From assembly GCF_900111945.1 (NCBI RefSeq), contig NZ_FOYO01000002.1:1-64000 (forward strand): DNA of 64,000 nucleotides, read 5' to 3'. Numbering within the stretch: position 1 is the stretch's first letter; each line of letters opens with the position of its first letter. The notes under the pieces are model-generated. The model saw only the letters and a program-made list of their open reading frames with translations. It did no database searches and was not told where the DNA came from. A program made the position numbers and the translations under genes. The stretch comes from Litoreibacter janthinus (GTDB lineage: Bacteria > Pseudomonadota > Alphaproteobacteria > Rhodobacterales > Rhodobacteraceae). This document shows, in pieces, positions 14,900 through 23,137 of this stretch.

Positions 14900-17869
14900 T
14901 TATGCTGTCCAGATTTTGCAAAGAGTCGCTTTGGTCTCTTGCATCTGGGTTACGCTGTCATAGCCATAGGTCTGGGCGGTGTTGGTGGATTCACCCAGAA
15001 CGATCGGATCTGCGCCTTCGGGGTATTTGTCCCTCAGGTCCTTGCCCTCGAAATGGCCGCCGAAGTGGAACGGCATGAAGGCCACGCCCTCGCCGACCCG
15101 TTCGGTCACCATCGCCATCACCTTGACCTTGCCGCCTTCCGGGCCTTCGACCCAGACTTGCGCGCCGTCACGCACGCCAAGGTTGTTGGCGTCGCGGGTG
15201 TTGATCTCGACGAACATGTCTTGCTGCAGTTCCGCAAGCCACGGGTTGGAGCGCGATTCGTCGCCGCCCCCCTCATATTCGACCAGTCGACCCGAGGTCA
15301 GGATGATCGGGTAATCCTTCGAGAAGTCGTTCTTCTGGATGGAGGCGTACATGGTCGGCACCCGCCAGAAGGTCTTGTCCTCGTAGGTTGGATAGTCGGC
15401 CACCAGATCGCGCCGGTTGGAGTAGAGCGGCTCGCGGTGGACCGGCACCGGATCAGGGAAGGTCCAGACCACGGTCCGTGCCTTGGCGTTGCCAAATGGC
15501 GCACAGCCATGCTTGATCGCCACCCGCTGGATACCGCCGGACAGGTCGGTCTTCCAGTTCACGCCGCCAACTTTCGAAGCGTAATCCGAGGGCAACTCGC
15601 CCGTCTGGCTGGTTTCCCCGACCTCTTCACCGCCGGGGCGGGTGTCGCGGAAGCCCGAGACCCATTCGATCGTCGCACGCTCTTGCGCGGTCAGGTCGCC
15701 GTCCCAGCCCAGATCAATCAACATTTGCATGGTGAACTCTGGGTAGCCGTCCTGGATTTCCGAGCCGGGGTTATACACCCCTTCGGCCAGAAGGTTGTCG
15801 CCATCGCGCTCCACGCCAAAACGGGCGCGGAAGGTCAGACCACCGTCGGCAACCGGCAGCGACATATCATAGAGGTTCGCAGTGCCGGGGTGGTTCATCT
15901 CGGCGGTGCCCCATGATGGCCATGGCAGACCGTAGTAGTCCCCGTCGGCTGGCCCGCCCACAGCCCGCAAAGTGGTGCGGTCGAAGGTGTGCTGGTTCGC
16001 CATGTGCATTTTCATCCGCTCCGGCGACTGGCCGGTATAGCCGATGGTCCACATGCCGCCGTTAAACTCGCGGGTGATGTCCTCGACATTCGGCTCGCCG
16101 CCCTCATCAATCGCGATGTTGCGGAAGATGCGGTCATGGAAACCGAACTTCTCGGCAAACATGGCCATGATCGTGTGATCCGGCAGCGATTCAAACAGCG
16201 GCTCCACAACACGGTCACGCCATTGCAGCGACCGGTTGGACGCGGTGACGGAGCCACGGGTTTCGAACTGCGTACAAGCGGGCAGTAGGTAGACGCCGTC
16301 GGTCCGGTCATGCAGCACGGCCGAGACGGTTGGGTACGGGTCCACCACGACAAGCATGTCGAGCTTCTCCATCGCTGTCTTCATCTCTTTCATGCGAGTC
16401 TGGGAGTTCGGCGCGTGGCCCCAAAGCACCATCGCCCGCGTGTTGTCAGGCTGTTGCAGGTTGGCTTTGTCTTCCAGAACGCCGTCAATCCAGCGGCTGA
16501 CCGGAATGCCGGTCAGGTTCATCATCGCCGTGTCGCCGAAAGTGGCATCCGAGAAGCGGCCCTTCAGCCAGTCCAGATCCTCTTCCCACACACGGGCCCA
16601 GTGCGCCCAAGAGCCCGCCGACAAGCCGTAATAGCCCGGCAGAGTGTCTGCCAGAACGCCAAGGTCAGTTGCACCCTGCACGTTATCGTGGCCGCGGAAA
16701 ATGTTGGTGCCGCCACCGGCGGTGCCCATGTTGCCCAAGGCCAGCTGCAACACGCAATACGCGCGCGTGTTGTTGTTGCCGTTGGTGTGCTGCGTGCCAC
16801 CCATGCACCAGATCACGGTGCCGGGGCGGTTGTTGGCCAGCGTGCGGGCGACCCGCTCCAGCTGCGAGCCGGGGGCGCCAGTGACGCGCTCAACCTCTTC
16901 TGGGTTCCACTTCGCAACTTCTTCCTTGATCTGGTCCATGCCCCAAACACGGGTGCGGATGAACTCTTTGTCCTCCCAGCCGTTCTCGAAGATGTGCCAC
17001 AGGATGCCCCAGACCAGCGCCACGTCAGAGCCGGGCCGGAAGCGGACATACTCATCAGCATGGGCCGCCGTGCGGGTGAAGCGAGGGTCGCACACGATCA
17101 GCGGCGCGTTGTTCTCTTCCTTGGCTTTCAGCATGTGCAGAAGCGACACAGGGTGCGCCTCGGCAGGGTTGCCGCCGATCAGGAAGATCGCCTTGGAGTT
17201 GTGGATGTCGTTGTAGCTGTTGGTCATGGCGCCGTAGCCCCATGTGTTCGCCACACCGGCCACAGTGGTGGAGTGACAAATCCGCGCTTGGTGGTCGACG
17301 TTGTTGGTGCCCCAATACGCGGCGAACTTGCGGAACAGGTAAGCCTGCTCGTTGTTGTGTTTAGCCGATCCAAGCCAGTAGACCGAGTCCGGCCCGCTTT
17401 CGTCACGGATCTTCATCATGCCGTCGCCGATCTCGTTGATCGCGGTCTCCCAGCTGATGCGAACCCATTCGCCATTCTCTTTTTTCATCGGGTATTTCAG
17501 GCGACGCTCGCCGTGGGCGTGTTCACGGACCGCAGCCCCTTTCGCGCAATGCGCGCCAAGGTTGAACGGGCTGTCCCAGCCTGGCTCTTGTCCGGTCCAC
17601 ACACCGGCATCGACTTCCGCGACCACGGTGCACCCGACAGAGCAGTGGGTACAAACCGACTTGATCGTCTCGACCGCTGTACGTGCTGCCGTTTGCGCCG
17701 TCGCCGGAGCAATGGTGCCACCGGTTGCCGCAATTGCCGTCAGCCCGCCAATGGCCAAACCGGAGCCGCGCAGAAACGTCCGGCGGTCAACCGACTTGGC
17801 TGCCACCTGTGCCACCATCGAGGGCCGCTGCCCCCGCGTTGCGACACGAGTTGTCTTTTTCCTCAGCAT
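14900..17869 (-). CDS. fdoG: Formate dehydrogenase alpha subunit, molybdopterin (Mo or W) enzyme with Cys active site
   Basis: 989 residues. A twin-arginine signal (DRRTFLRGSGLAIGG) directs folded export. The [4Fe-4S] motif is CTHCSVGCTVVAEV. The metal-ligand segment is ARICHSTTVAGVANTWGYGAMTN, with Cys198 where E. coli FdnG/FdoG has selenocysteine. GGNPAEAHP, CMGGTQHTNGNNN and the C-terminal molybdopterin-dinucleotide domain (VEINTRDANNLGVRDG) complete the fold. It oxidises formate to CO2 in the periplasm. GGGAGG precedes the start. The tungstate transporter 8-10 kb away suggests the metal could be tungsten (inference); the sequence itself does not distinguish Mo from W. Confidence 0.93.
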   Translation of the reverse strand: MLRKKTTRVATRGQRPSMVAQVAAKSVDRRTFLRGSGLAIGGLTAIAATGGTIAPATAQTAARTAVETIKSVCTHCSVGCTVVAEVDAGVWTGQEPGWDSPFNLGAHCAKGAAVREHAHGERRLKYPMKKENGEWVRISWETAINEIGDGMMKIRDESGPDSVYWLGSAKHNNEQAYLFRKFAAYWGTNNVDHQARICHSTTVAGVANTWGYGAMTNSYNDIHNSKAIFLIGGNPAEAHPVSLLHMLKAKEENNAPLIVCDPRFTRTAAHADEYVRFRPGSDVALVWGILWHIFENGWEDKEFIRTRVWGMDQIKEEVAKWNPEEVERVTGAPGSQLERVARTLANNRPGTVIWCMGGTQHTNGNNNTRAYCVLQLALGNMGTAGGGTNIFRGHDNVQGATDLGVLADTLPGYYGLSAGSWAHWARVWEEDLDWLKGRFSDATFGDTAMMNLTGIPVSRWIDGVLEDKANLQQPDNTRAMVLWGHAPNSQTRMKEMKTAMEKLDMLVVVDPYPTVSAVLHDRTDGVYLLPACTQFETRGSVTASNRSLQWRDRVVEPLFESLPDHTIMAMFAEKFGFHDRIFRNIAIDEGGEPNVEDITREFNGGMWTIGYTGQSPERMKMHMANQHTFDRTTLRAVGGPADGDYYGLPWPSWGTAEMNHPGTANLYDMSLPVADGGLTFRARFGVERDGDNLLAEGVYNPGSEIQDGYPEFTMQMLIDLGWDGDLTAQERATIEWVSGFRDTRPGGEEVGETSQTGELPSDYASKVGGVNWKTDLSGGIQRVAIKHGCAPFGNAKARTVVWTFPDPVPVHREPLYSNRRDLVADYPTYEDKTFWRVPTMYASIQKNDFSKDYPIILTSGRLVEYEGGGDESRSNPWLAELQQDMFVEINTRDANNLGVRDGAQVWVEGPEGGKVKVMAMVTERVGEGVAFMPFHFGGHFEGKDLRDKYPEGADPIVLGESTNTAQTYGYDSVTQMQETKATLCKIWTA

Positions 17870-17939
17870 GTCTTTCCTCCCTTTCCCGCCACCGTGCCCC
17901 TGTGGGCCAGCCTACGGGTAACTACCGTTTGCGCGCCGA

Positions 17940-18131
17940 TCAGAAGCGGGCGCTGTCGAAATAAGCCCGCGTGTGCGCGGTGTCCTGCATCGTGTCAGAT
18001 GACAGGTCGGGCACTGCGGGGCCCGCTTCTGCGGCGGTGCCAGTTGCCGCGGCCGCCAGGGCCGCTGGTGCGGCTGTGCCCGCCAGCTTCAGAAAATCGC
18101 GTCGGCTTTTGCCTTCGGTCTTGTCGCTCAT
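17940..18131 (-). CDS. Small Tat-signal protein of the formate dehydrogenase region
   Basis: 63 residues starting MSDKTEGKSRRDFLKLAGTA, a textbook twin-arginine signal, followed by a short tail ending AHTRAYFDSARF. It corresponds to the 'formate dehydrogenase region TAT target' family, found almost only next to formate dehydrogenase. The start at 18131 has GGGGAG upstream; a longer in-frame start would bury the signal. It lies 70 bases ahead of the alpha-subunit gene. Its role is not established; helping alpha-subunit export or assembly is plausible. Confidence 0.85.
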   Translation of the reverse strand: MSDKTEGKSRRDFLKLAGTAAPAALAAAATGTAAEAGPAVPDLSSDTMQDTAHTRAYFDSARF

Positions 18132-18189
18132 GGGATGTCTCCCCTTTCTGGTTTTGGCGGGCATCCCCGCCGGTGAGTTGGCAGACCCG

Positions 18190-18798
18190 TCAGCCTGCCG
18201 TCATACGAAACGCTTCTTTCTCGATCTCCATGAAGGCTTTGCCCACTGCCCCGACGGACGCGTAGAGAACGGATGTTTTGGCGGCTTCCAGGTCCGAAAA
18301 GAAATGCGGGGCCCAAACGCCGATATGGGTGTTGAAGAATGTCTTTTGCTGATCCAGCGACGCAGGCGCCCCGAAGCGCCCGACGATCATGCCGCCCATC
18401 ATTTCCATCAAGGACGCGATGTTGTCCTCCGGCTCGAACACGTTCGGCGCACGGCTCATCCGCAGCGACGCCATGTCCTTGCGCAGACGCGCCAGCGGCT
18501 TTTCGTTCAGGAAGCCGGTCAGGTAGTAACTTGCATAGGGCAGCAACTCGCCACGGCCCAACCCGATGAACAGTGCATTGTATTCGGCCTGCACGCCACG
18601 TGGCTTGCTGACATTTGCCACGCGGGCAAGGCTGGTGATCGCCTGACCCAAAGCGCTGTCGTCGCCGTTCAGCGAAGCGGTCTGGGACAGCAGCATCTCG
18701 TCAGGGGGGCCAGCCAGCAACAGGCCAAGGAAATTGTAGAGATCGGCCCGCAGGCGATCTTCCTCGGCAATCTGCAGATCCGCGGTTGCGGTGGTCAT
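18190..18798 (-). CDS. TorD/DmsD-family molybdoenzyme chaperone
   Basis: This 202-residue all-helical protein has the family traits: an N-terminal segment LRADLYNFLGLLLAGPP, the EYNALFIGLGRGELLPYASYYLTGFLNEKPL core and FFNTHIGVWAPHFFSDLE near the C-terminus. Such chaperones bind the twin-arginine signal of a molybdoenzyme and hold it until the cofactor is inserted; here the client should be the formate dehydrogenase alpha subunit. The start overlaps the stop of the DUF3306 gene by four bases. Confidence 0.88.
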   Translation of the reverse strand: MTTATADLQIAEEDRLRADLYNFLGLLLAGPPDEMLLSQTASLNGDDSALGQAITSLARVANVSKPRGVQAEYNALFIGLGRGELLPYASYYLTGFLNEKPLARLRKDMASLRMSRAPNVFEPEDNIASLMEMMGGMIVGRFGAPASLDQQKTFFNTHIGVWAPHFFSDLEAAKTSVLYASVGAVGKAFMEIEKEAFRMTAG

Positions 18799-19397
18799 GC
18801 AACGTCCCCTTCGAAATGGAACTGCATCCGGCGTGGGGCGGGCGCAGTTTCTTCGGTCTCAGCTTCAGCCAACTCAAATGGCGCTTCGACCTCGCGCGCG
18901 GTGTCAGCCTCGCCTTCCGGCGCGTCCTCGGCAACTACGACCTTAGTCGCATCTTCGGGCACAGCCTCGTCGTCATCTGCCGCATCGGCCAACGCCTTTT
19001 GGCGGGCCATCTCCTCGACATGGGCAAGCAATCCCTTACCCACTTGGTAGGTCGTTTTGATCGGGCCGTTACCAGTGCTGCCGGTCAGGTAGTCGTCGTC
19101 ATAGTCGTTCAACCCGTCGACGCAGGCCAACACAGGATTGCTGCGCCACAGTTTGCGTAAGGCGCGGTTGCGCAAATGCTGCGGCACGGCTTTCACCATG
19201 AACGCTGCAAAATCGTCACCCGCCTGCAAGCTGTCGGGGTCGGGCAAGTCCAGCATTTCCAGAATCTCGGCATCCGTCTGCGGCGCGTCTTCTTGATCTT
19301 GCGCGGTCTCGGCGACGATCGCGGCTTCCGCCTCGGCCTCGGCTTCCTGTTTGACGCCAGCAAGGCGGCGCGCCCAGAAGGAGCGTTCTTGCGTCAT
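18795..19397 (-). CDS. DUF3306 protein, formate dehydrogenase cluster
   Basis: 200 acidic residues. A charged N-terminus (FWARRLAGVKQEAEAE) and the conserved block FVKAVPQHLRNRALRKLWRSNPVLACVDGLNDYDDDY-like, centred near residue 70-105, identify DUF3306. The tail is rich in Glu, Asp and Ala and probably disordered. There is no signal or membrane segment. It overlaps its neighbours by four bases on both sides (DUF3305 upstream, TorD downstream). The family occurs with formate dehydrogenase genes; its biochemical role is unknown. Confidence 0.85.
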   Translation of the reverse strand: MTQERSFWARRLAGVKQEAEAEAEAAIVAETAQDQEDAPQTDAEILEMLDLPDPDSLQAGDDFAAFMVKAVPQHLRNRALRKLWRSNPVLACVDGLNDYDDDYLTGSTGNGPIKTTYQVGKGLLAHVEEMARQKALADAADDDEAVPEDATKVVVAEDAPEGEADTAREVEAPFELAEAETEETAPAPRRMQFHFEGDVA

Positions 19398-19960
19398 TGC
19401 GCGACCTCCTTCTTGGAGGTCGGTGCGCGGTAGACGTCAGAGGTCTGCGCGATGCGGGGATCGCCGATGCCATCCTCTTTCCCGTCAACGCGATTCTTGT
19501 TGCGGCGGCGTTTGACGAACGCTTCCTCTTCATAGTGGCGTTCGACGAAATCGCGGACCCATGCCAACATGCCCACAGGCATCTGCACCTTCTCAACAAT
19601 CTCCTCGCCGGAATCCTCATAATCCTGCGCCTCGTAAGGCGACGCGGTAATCAGCACGACATTGAGCGGGGTGTCAGACGCGGTCCCGTCGCGGCGCATC
19701 ACAACATAGACGGAAGGCTGGCGCGTGCCCAGTTCGTGCACGTAAGCCTCTGCGTCAGACACATAAAGAGTGAGGTCGCGGGTGGCGGCGTGATACTCGG
19801 TGACGTTATCTTCGCTGCGCAGCATTTTCCAATCCGCAGGCCCGGCCCCTGGCAGCACGCCAACAGCCTGCCAGGCCCATTGGGCCCAGCGGGTTACACC
19901 TGGTGATTTGCGAATGACGATGCCGACCGGTATCGACTCCGACTGCGGGTATACGAACAT
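19394..19960 (-). CDS. DUF3305 protein, first gene of the formate dehydrogenase operon
   Basis: 188 residues from the ATG at 19960, which has AAGGGGGG just upstream. Upstream in-frame starts would add about 68 residues of unlikely composition inside the promoter region. The segment PVGIVIRKSPGVTRWAQWAWQAVGVLPGA is the DUF3305 signature, and LYVSDAEAYVHELGTRQPSVYVVMRR follows. A basic tail (KRRRNKNRVDG) resembles a nucleic acid- or membrane-contacting end, without proof. It leads the operon DUF3305-DUF3306-torD-Tat protein-fdoGHI; function unknown. Confidence 0.85.
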   Translation of the reverse strand: MFVYPQSESIPVGIVIRKSPGVTRWAQWAWQAVGVLPGAGPADWKMLRSEDNVTEYHAATRDLTLYVSDAEAYVHELGTRQPSVYVVMRRDGTASDTPLNVVLITASPYEAQDYEDSGEEIVEKVQMPVGMLAWVRDFVERHYEEEAFVKRRRNKNRVDGKEDGIGDPRIAQTSDVYRAPTSKKEVAQ

Positions 19961-20200
19961 TAGCCCCCCTTGTGACGAGGAGATTGCAACAAGAGTCGGA
20001 TTCCTCAAAGAAGTTTTTGTATGCCGTCGCGCACAATTTGACCTTTTGCTATGTGTTAACATGCGCCGAGCACCCAAAAAATCCCGACAAACTTCGCCGC
20101 GCTTATGGGAAAGCTCCTTTACCTTCCGCGCAAATCTTGGATAGCTGTCCTGCGGGAGGCGCACGACGGCACATGCCGACGCGCAGAAAGCGGGAGCCAG
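19961..20200. promoter_or_regulatory. Divergent promoter region between the formate dehydrogenase operon and the polyferredoxin gene
   Basis: 240 bases between two divergent starts. The stretch 20020-20070 is the AT-richest part and the likely promoter core. I saw no convincing dyad. One candidate -35 (TTGACC near 20039) has no well-spaced -10. Confidence 0.4.
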
Positions 20201-22159
20201 ATGGCCAAAACTTTGATGATTTGCGACTGCTTGGGGAGCCAGCCGATTGACGGCAAGGCCCTGTCCGAGGCGACGGGGCTGCCCTGTTCACGCCCCTTTA
20301 CCAGCTTGTGCGCTGCGCAGCAAAACGACGCCGCCGCCGCAATTGAAGCGGGCGAGGTGATGATCGCCTGCCAACAGGAAGCCCCGCGCTTCGCCGCCTT
20401 GGCAGAGGAACTCGGCGCGCCGGAGCCGGCATTCGTCGACATTCGGGACCGCGCTGGCTGGTCCGACGAGGCCGCAAGCGCCGCCCCTAAGATGGCCGCC
20501 CTGGTGGCAGAAGCCGCCCTGCCCCGCCCTATGCCCAAAAGCGTCGATGTCGTCTCCGAAGGCACATGCCTGATTCTTGGCGCGTCCGATGTCGCGTTCA
20601 CAGTGGCGCAACAACTGGCCGACATTCTGGCGATCACCATTTTGATGCCATCGGGCGCAGAGATCGAAACCGCCGCAGGCTTTGACACGGTCACCGGTTC
20701 GCTGCGCAGCGCCAGCGGCACGCTTGGGCATTTCGACATTCGCATTGATGCGCTGCAACAAGTCATCCCGGGCGGGCGCGGCGCGGTGCAACTGACGCCA
20801 CCGCGCGACAATGCGCAGTCGCAATGTGACGTCATCCTAGATCTGCGCGGCGAAGGCCCACTGTTTTCCGCAGATGACAAACGCGACGGCTACCTGCGCG
20901 CCGATCCTGGCAGCCAACCTGCGGTGGCAAAGGCGGTGCTGGCCGCATCGCAAATGGTCGGCACCTTCGAAAAGCCGCTTTACGTGCGGACGGAGCCAAG
21001 CCTCTGCGCCCATTCCCGCGCCGAGCAACCCGCATGTTCGCGCTGTCTGAACCTGTGTCCGACGGGGGCCATCACCTCGGCCGGAGATCACGTCACCATC
21101 GATCCGATGATCTGCGCCGGATGCGGTGCCTGTGCGGCGGTCTGCCCGTCGGGCGCGATTGCCTATGATGCGCCCACAACCGATGACACCTTCCGCCGGA
21201 TCAACACCTTGGCCACGACCTTCCGCAAAGCAGGGGGCACCGCCCCACGCCTGTTGGTCCATGACGAAGATCACGGCGCCGAGATGATCCGCCTTGCCGC
21301 CCGTTTCGGGCGCGGCTTGCCTGCCGATGTGATCCCGCTGGAGGTCAGCGCATTGGCCGCCTTTGGTCACGCCGAGATGCTGGCCGCCCTTGCTGCCGGA
21401 TTTGCCTCCGTCACCATGCTGATCAGCCCGAAGACCGAACGCGAGGCCCCCGACAGCGAGGCCGCGCTGGCACTTGCGTTGGCCGGCCGCGACACGGCGG
21501 TGACTCTCATTGACGCCACTGATCCTGACCAGTTGTCCGACACGCTCTATGCCGAAGCCGCCGCGAAGCCTGTGACCACCCCTGCCCTGCCCATGGGCAC
21601 GCGGCGGCAGGTGGCACGCCTTGCCGCAAAGACCTTGCAGCCCGAGGCCGAAACCGTGGCCCTTCCCGCTGGCGCACCCTATGGCGCGGTCGTGGTCGAT
21701 ACCGACGCCTGCACCCTGTGCCTGTCTTGCGTGTCGCTATGCCCGTCCGGCGCACTCGGCGACAATCCCGACATGCCGCAGCTGCGTTTTCAGGAAGATG
21801 CCTGCCTGCAATGCGGATTGTGCAGCAACATCTGCCCCGAAAACGCGATCACGCTGACCCCGCAGATGGACCTGACCGACGCCGCCTTCACCCAAACCGT
21901 CCTGCACGAGGAAGAGCCTTTTGCCTGCATCGAATGCGGCGAACTGTTCGGGGTGAAATCCACGGTTGAGAAGATCACCGAGAAGCTCGCGGGCAAGCAC
22001 GCCATGTTCAAAAATTCGCAGGCCGCGCGGATGATCCAGATGTGCGACAATTGCCGGATCAACGCGCAATATCATTCAGAGAACAACCCCTTCGCAGGCG
22101 GCGAGCGCCCGAAACCGCGCACCACCGACGACTATCTCAGCAAGCGGCGGGATCACTGA
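20201..22159 (+). CDS. Polyferredoxin-like 4Fe-4S protein of the formate dehydrogenase cluster
   Basis: 652 residues from the ATG at 20201 (GGGAG upstream). The N-terminus carries CDCLGSQ and CSRPFTSLC. Two ferredoxin pairs follow: CSRCLNLCPTGAI with CAGCGACAAVCPSGAI near the centre (residues ~285-330), and CTLCLSCVSLCPSGAL with CLQCGLCSNICPENAI near residues ~510-555. Two more cysteine pairs (CIECGELFG, CDNCRINAQYH) end the protein. It is soluble, with no signal, so electron transfer would be cytoplasmic. It is transcribed away from the DUF3305 gene and is a usual member of this cluster in the order. A link to maturation or to an NAD-side electron route is inference. Confidence 0.82.
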   Translation: MAKTLMICDCLGSQPIDGKALSEATGLPCSRPFTSLCAAQQNDAAAAIEAGEVMIACQQEAPRFAALAEELGAPEPAFVDIRDRAGWSDEAASAAPKMAALVAEAALPRPMPKSVDVVSEGTCLILGASDVAFTVAQQLADILAITILMPSGAEIETAAGFDTVTGSLRSASGTLGHFDIRIDALQQVIPGGRGAVQLTPPRDNAQSQCDVILDLRGEGPLFSADDKRDGYLRADPGSQPAVAKAVLAASQMVGTFEKPLYVRTEPSLCAHSRAEQPACSRCLNLCPTGAITSAGDHVTIDPMICAGCGACAAVCPSGAIAYDAPTTDDTFRRINTLATTFRKAGGTAPRLLVHDEDHGAEMIRLAARFGRGLPADVIPLEVSALAAFGHAEMLAALAAGFASVTMLISPKTEREAPDSEAALALALAGRDTAVTLIDATDPDQLSDTLYAEAAAKPVTTPALPMGTRRQVARLAAKTLQPEAETVALPAGAPYGAVVVDTDACTLCLSCVSLCPSGALGDNPDMPQLRFQEDACLQCGLCSNICPENAITLTPQMDLTDAAFTQTVLHEEEPFACIECGELFGVKSTVEKITEKLAGKHAMFKNSQAARMIQMCDNCRINAQYHSENNPFAGGERPKPRTTDDYLSKRRDH

Positions 22160-22884
22160 CTTTGGATCGGGGCACCCAGATCGGCAGGCGGCAGCGTCGC
22201 GACGAAGGCCAAAATGGCCTCAAGGTCGCCTTGCGTGATCTCCAGCGGCACGATGGGCGACGGGCGGCTGGGGTCGAACGCGGGGGTGATCTCCGCGACC
22301 TGAGTAAAGCTGGGATGCGGGTTCAGAACGTAGAAGCTGGAAAACCGCTCCTCCCAATTGTCCAAAGTGCGCAGCATCCCGAAGGATGGCGTGGCCCCCA
22401 TGCCTTTCATCCGGTTGGTCTCGTTGATTACGTGGCAGCGCCCGCAATGGGCAAAGCTCAACTTTTCGCCCTGCACGGGGTCGCCGTCGAACGTGATCTC
22501 GACCTTTGCCACAACAGGGGCAACATCGCTGGTAAACAGCGCGGCCCCGTCCCGCTGGAAGGCCGCAATGGTGTTGCGCCCCACGTCGGAGCGCAGCCAG
22601 CCCTCGAACTTCGCCGCGCCCGCATGTCCGTCATGCTGCAAGGCCCAGACCTGTCCCAGCCCTGCAAAGACCGGCACACCATCCGCCCCCAAGGTCGCAT
22701 CAGCGGGATCAGTTTCCGCCACGCGGGCGACGCGAACACCGTGCTTGAGCGAAAATCGCGGCAGGATATGCTGCATAAATCCGCTTTGCTCCAACGCGGC
22801 GGGCACGGCGAGGCGAAAGCCGCTATCCTGCGCCGAAACGGCGGCGGGCATCATCAAAACCAGTATCACAAAAATCAGTCGCAT
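22153..22884 (-). CDS. Periplasmic c-type cytochrome with TupA/ModA-like N-terminal half
   Basis: 243 residues from the ATG at 22884, with GGAGG eight bases upstream and a signal peptide MRLIFVILVLMMPAAVSAQ. The C-terminal half binds one heme c: Cys147, Cys150 and His151 in HCGRCHVINETNRMKGMG, with methionines downstream (GMGATPSFGM) as possible distal ligand. The N-terminal half, FRLAVPAALEQSGFMQHILP and onward, resembles the start of the tungstate-binding protein encoded at 28838, LAVTTSFENSGLADVLLP. It looks like a truncated binding domain joined to a cytochrome. Stop codons of this gene and the convergent polyferredoxin gene overlap by seven bases. The role is unknown; accepting electrons or sensing metal for formate dehydrogenase are guesses. 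Confidence 0.75.
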   Translation of the reverse strand: MRLIFVILVLMMPAAVSAQDSGFRLAVPAALEQSGFMQHILPRFSLKHGVRVARVAETDPADATLGADGVPVFAGLGQVWALQHDGHAGAAKFEGWLRSDVGRNTIAAFQRDGAALFTSDVAPVVAKVEITFDGDPVQGEKLSFAHCGRCHVINETNRMKGMGATPSFGMLRTLDNWEERFSSFYVLNPHPSFTQVAEITPAFDPSRPSPIVPLEITQGDLEAILAFVATLPPADLGAPIQSQ

Positions 22885-22941
22885 CCGCGCCCTCCGTTGG
22901 CCATTGCCGCCTGATAGATCAACCATAAGGGAAAACAGACC

Positions 22942-23136
22942 ATGAGCGAAGATTTCAATATGTCGATGCGCAAATTCCTCAAGCAGGTGGGCGTCACCTC
23001 GCAACAGGCAATCGAGCAAGCCATGCGCGACGCAGGCGACACCGCCGGCAAAACCTTCGAAGCCAAAATGGTGTTGACGATCGACGGCGTTGATCTGGAA
23101 CATGTCGTCACCGGCAAGATCGAAGGGCAGTCCTGA
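22942..23136 (+). CDS. DUF6494 small protein
   Basis: 64 residues, MSEDFNMSMRKFLKQVGVTS then a helix rich in Gln/Glu/Ala and a short beta strand pair (AKMVLTIDGVDLEHVVTGKI). It matches DUF6494, a short family in alphaproteobacteria. There is no signal peptide. It starts 57 bases from the divergent cytochrome gene and ends one base before the Mrp gene's GTG, so it leads a four-gene operon. Function unknown. Confidence 0.8.
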   Translation: MSEDFNMSMRKFLKQVGVTSQQAIEQAMRDAGDTAGKTFEAKMVLTIDGVDLEHVVTGKIEGQS

Positions 23137-23137
23137 C

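Noticed and set aside
14291..15916. 541-codon plus-strand open frame antisense to fdoH and the end of fdoG
   Set aside because: No domains and no ribosome site; it overlaps two strongly supported genes.
14900..17869. Selenocysteine at the formate dehydrogenase active site
   Set aside because: The position is a TGT cysteine codon (residue 198), and there is no in-frame TGA.
16310..18265. 651-codon open frame on the plus strand, antisense to the formate dehydrogenase alpha gene
   Set aside because: It mirrors a well-supported minus-strand gene; the translation is rich in His, Arg and Cys without domains, the typical shadow of a GC-rich gene.
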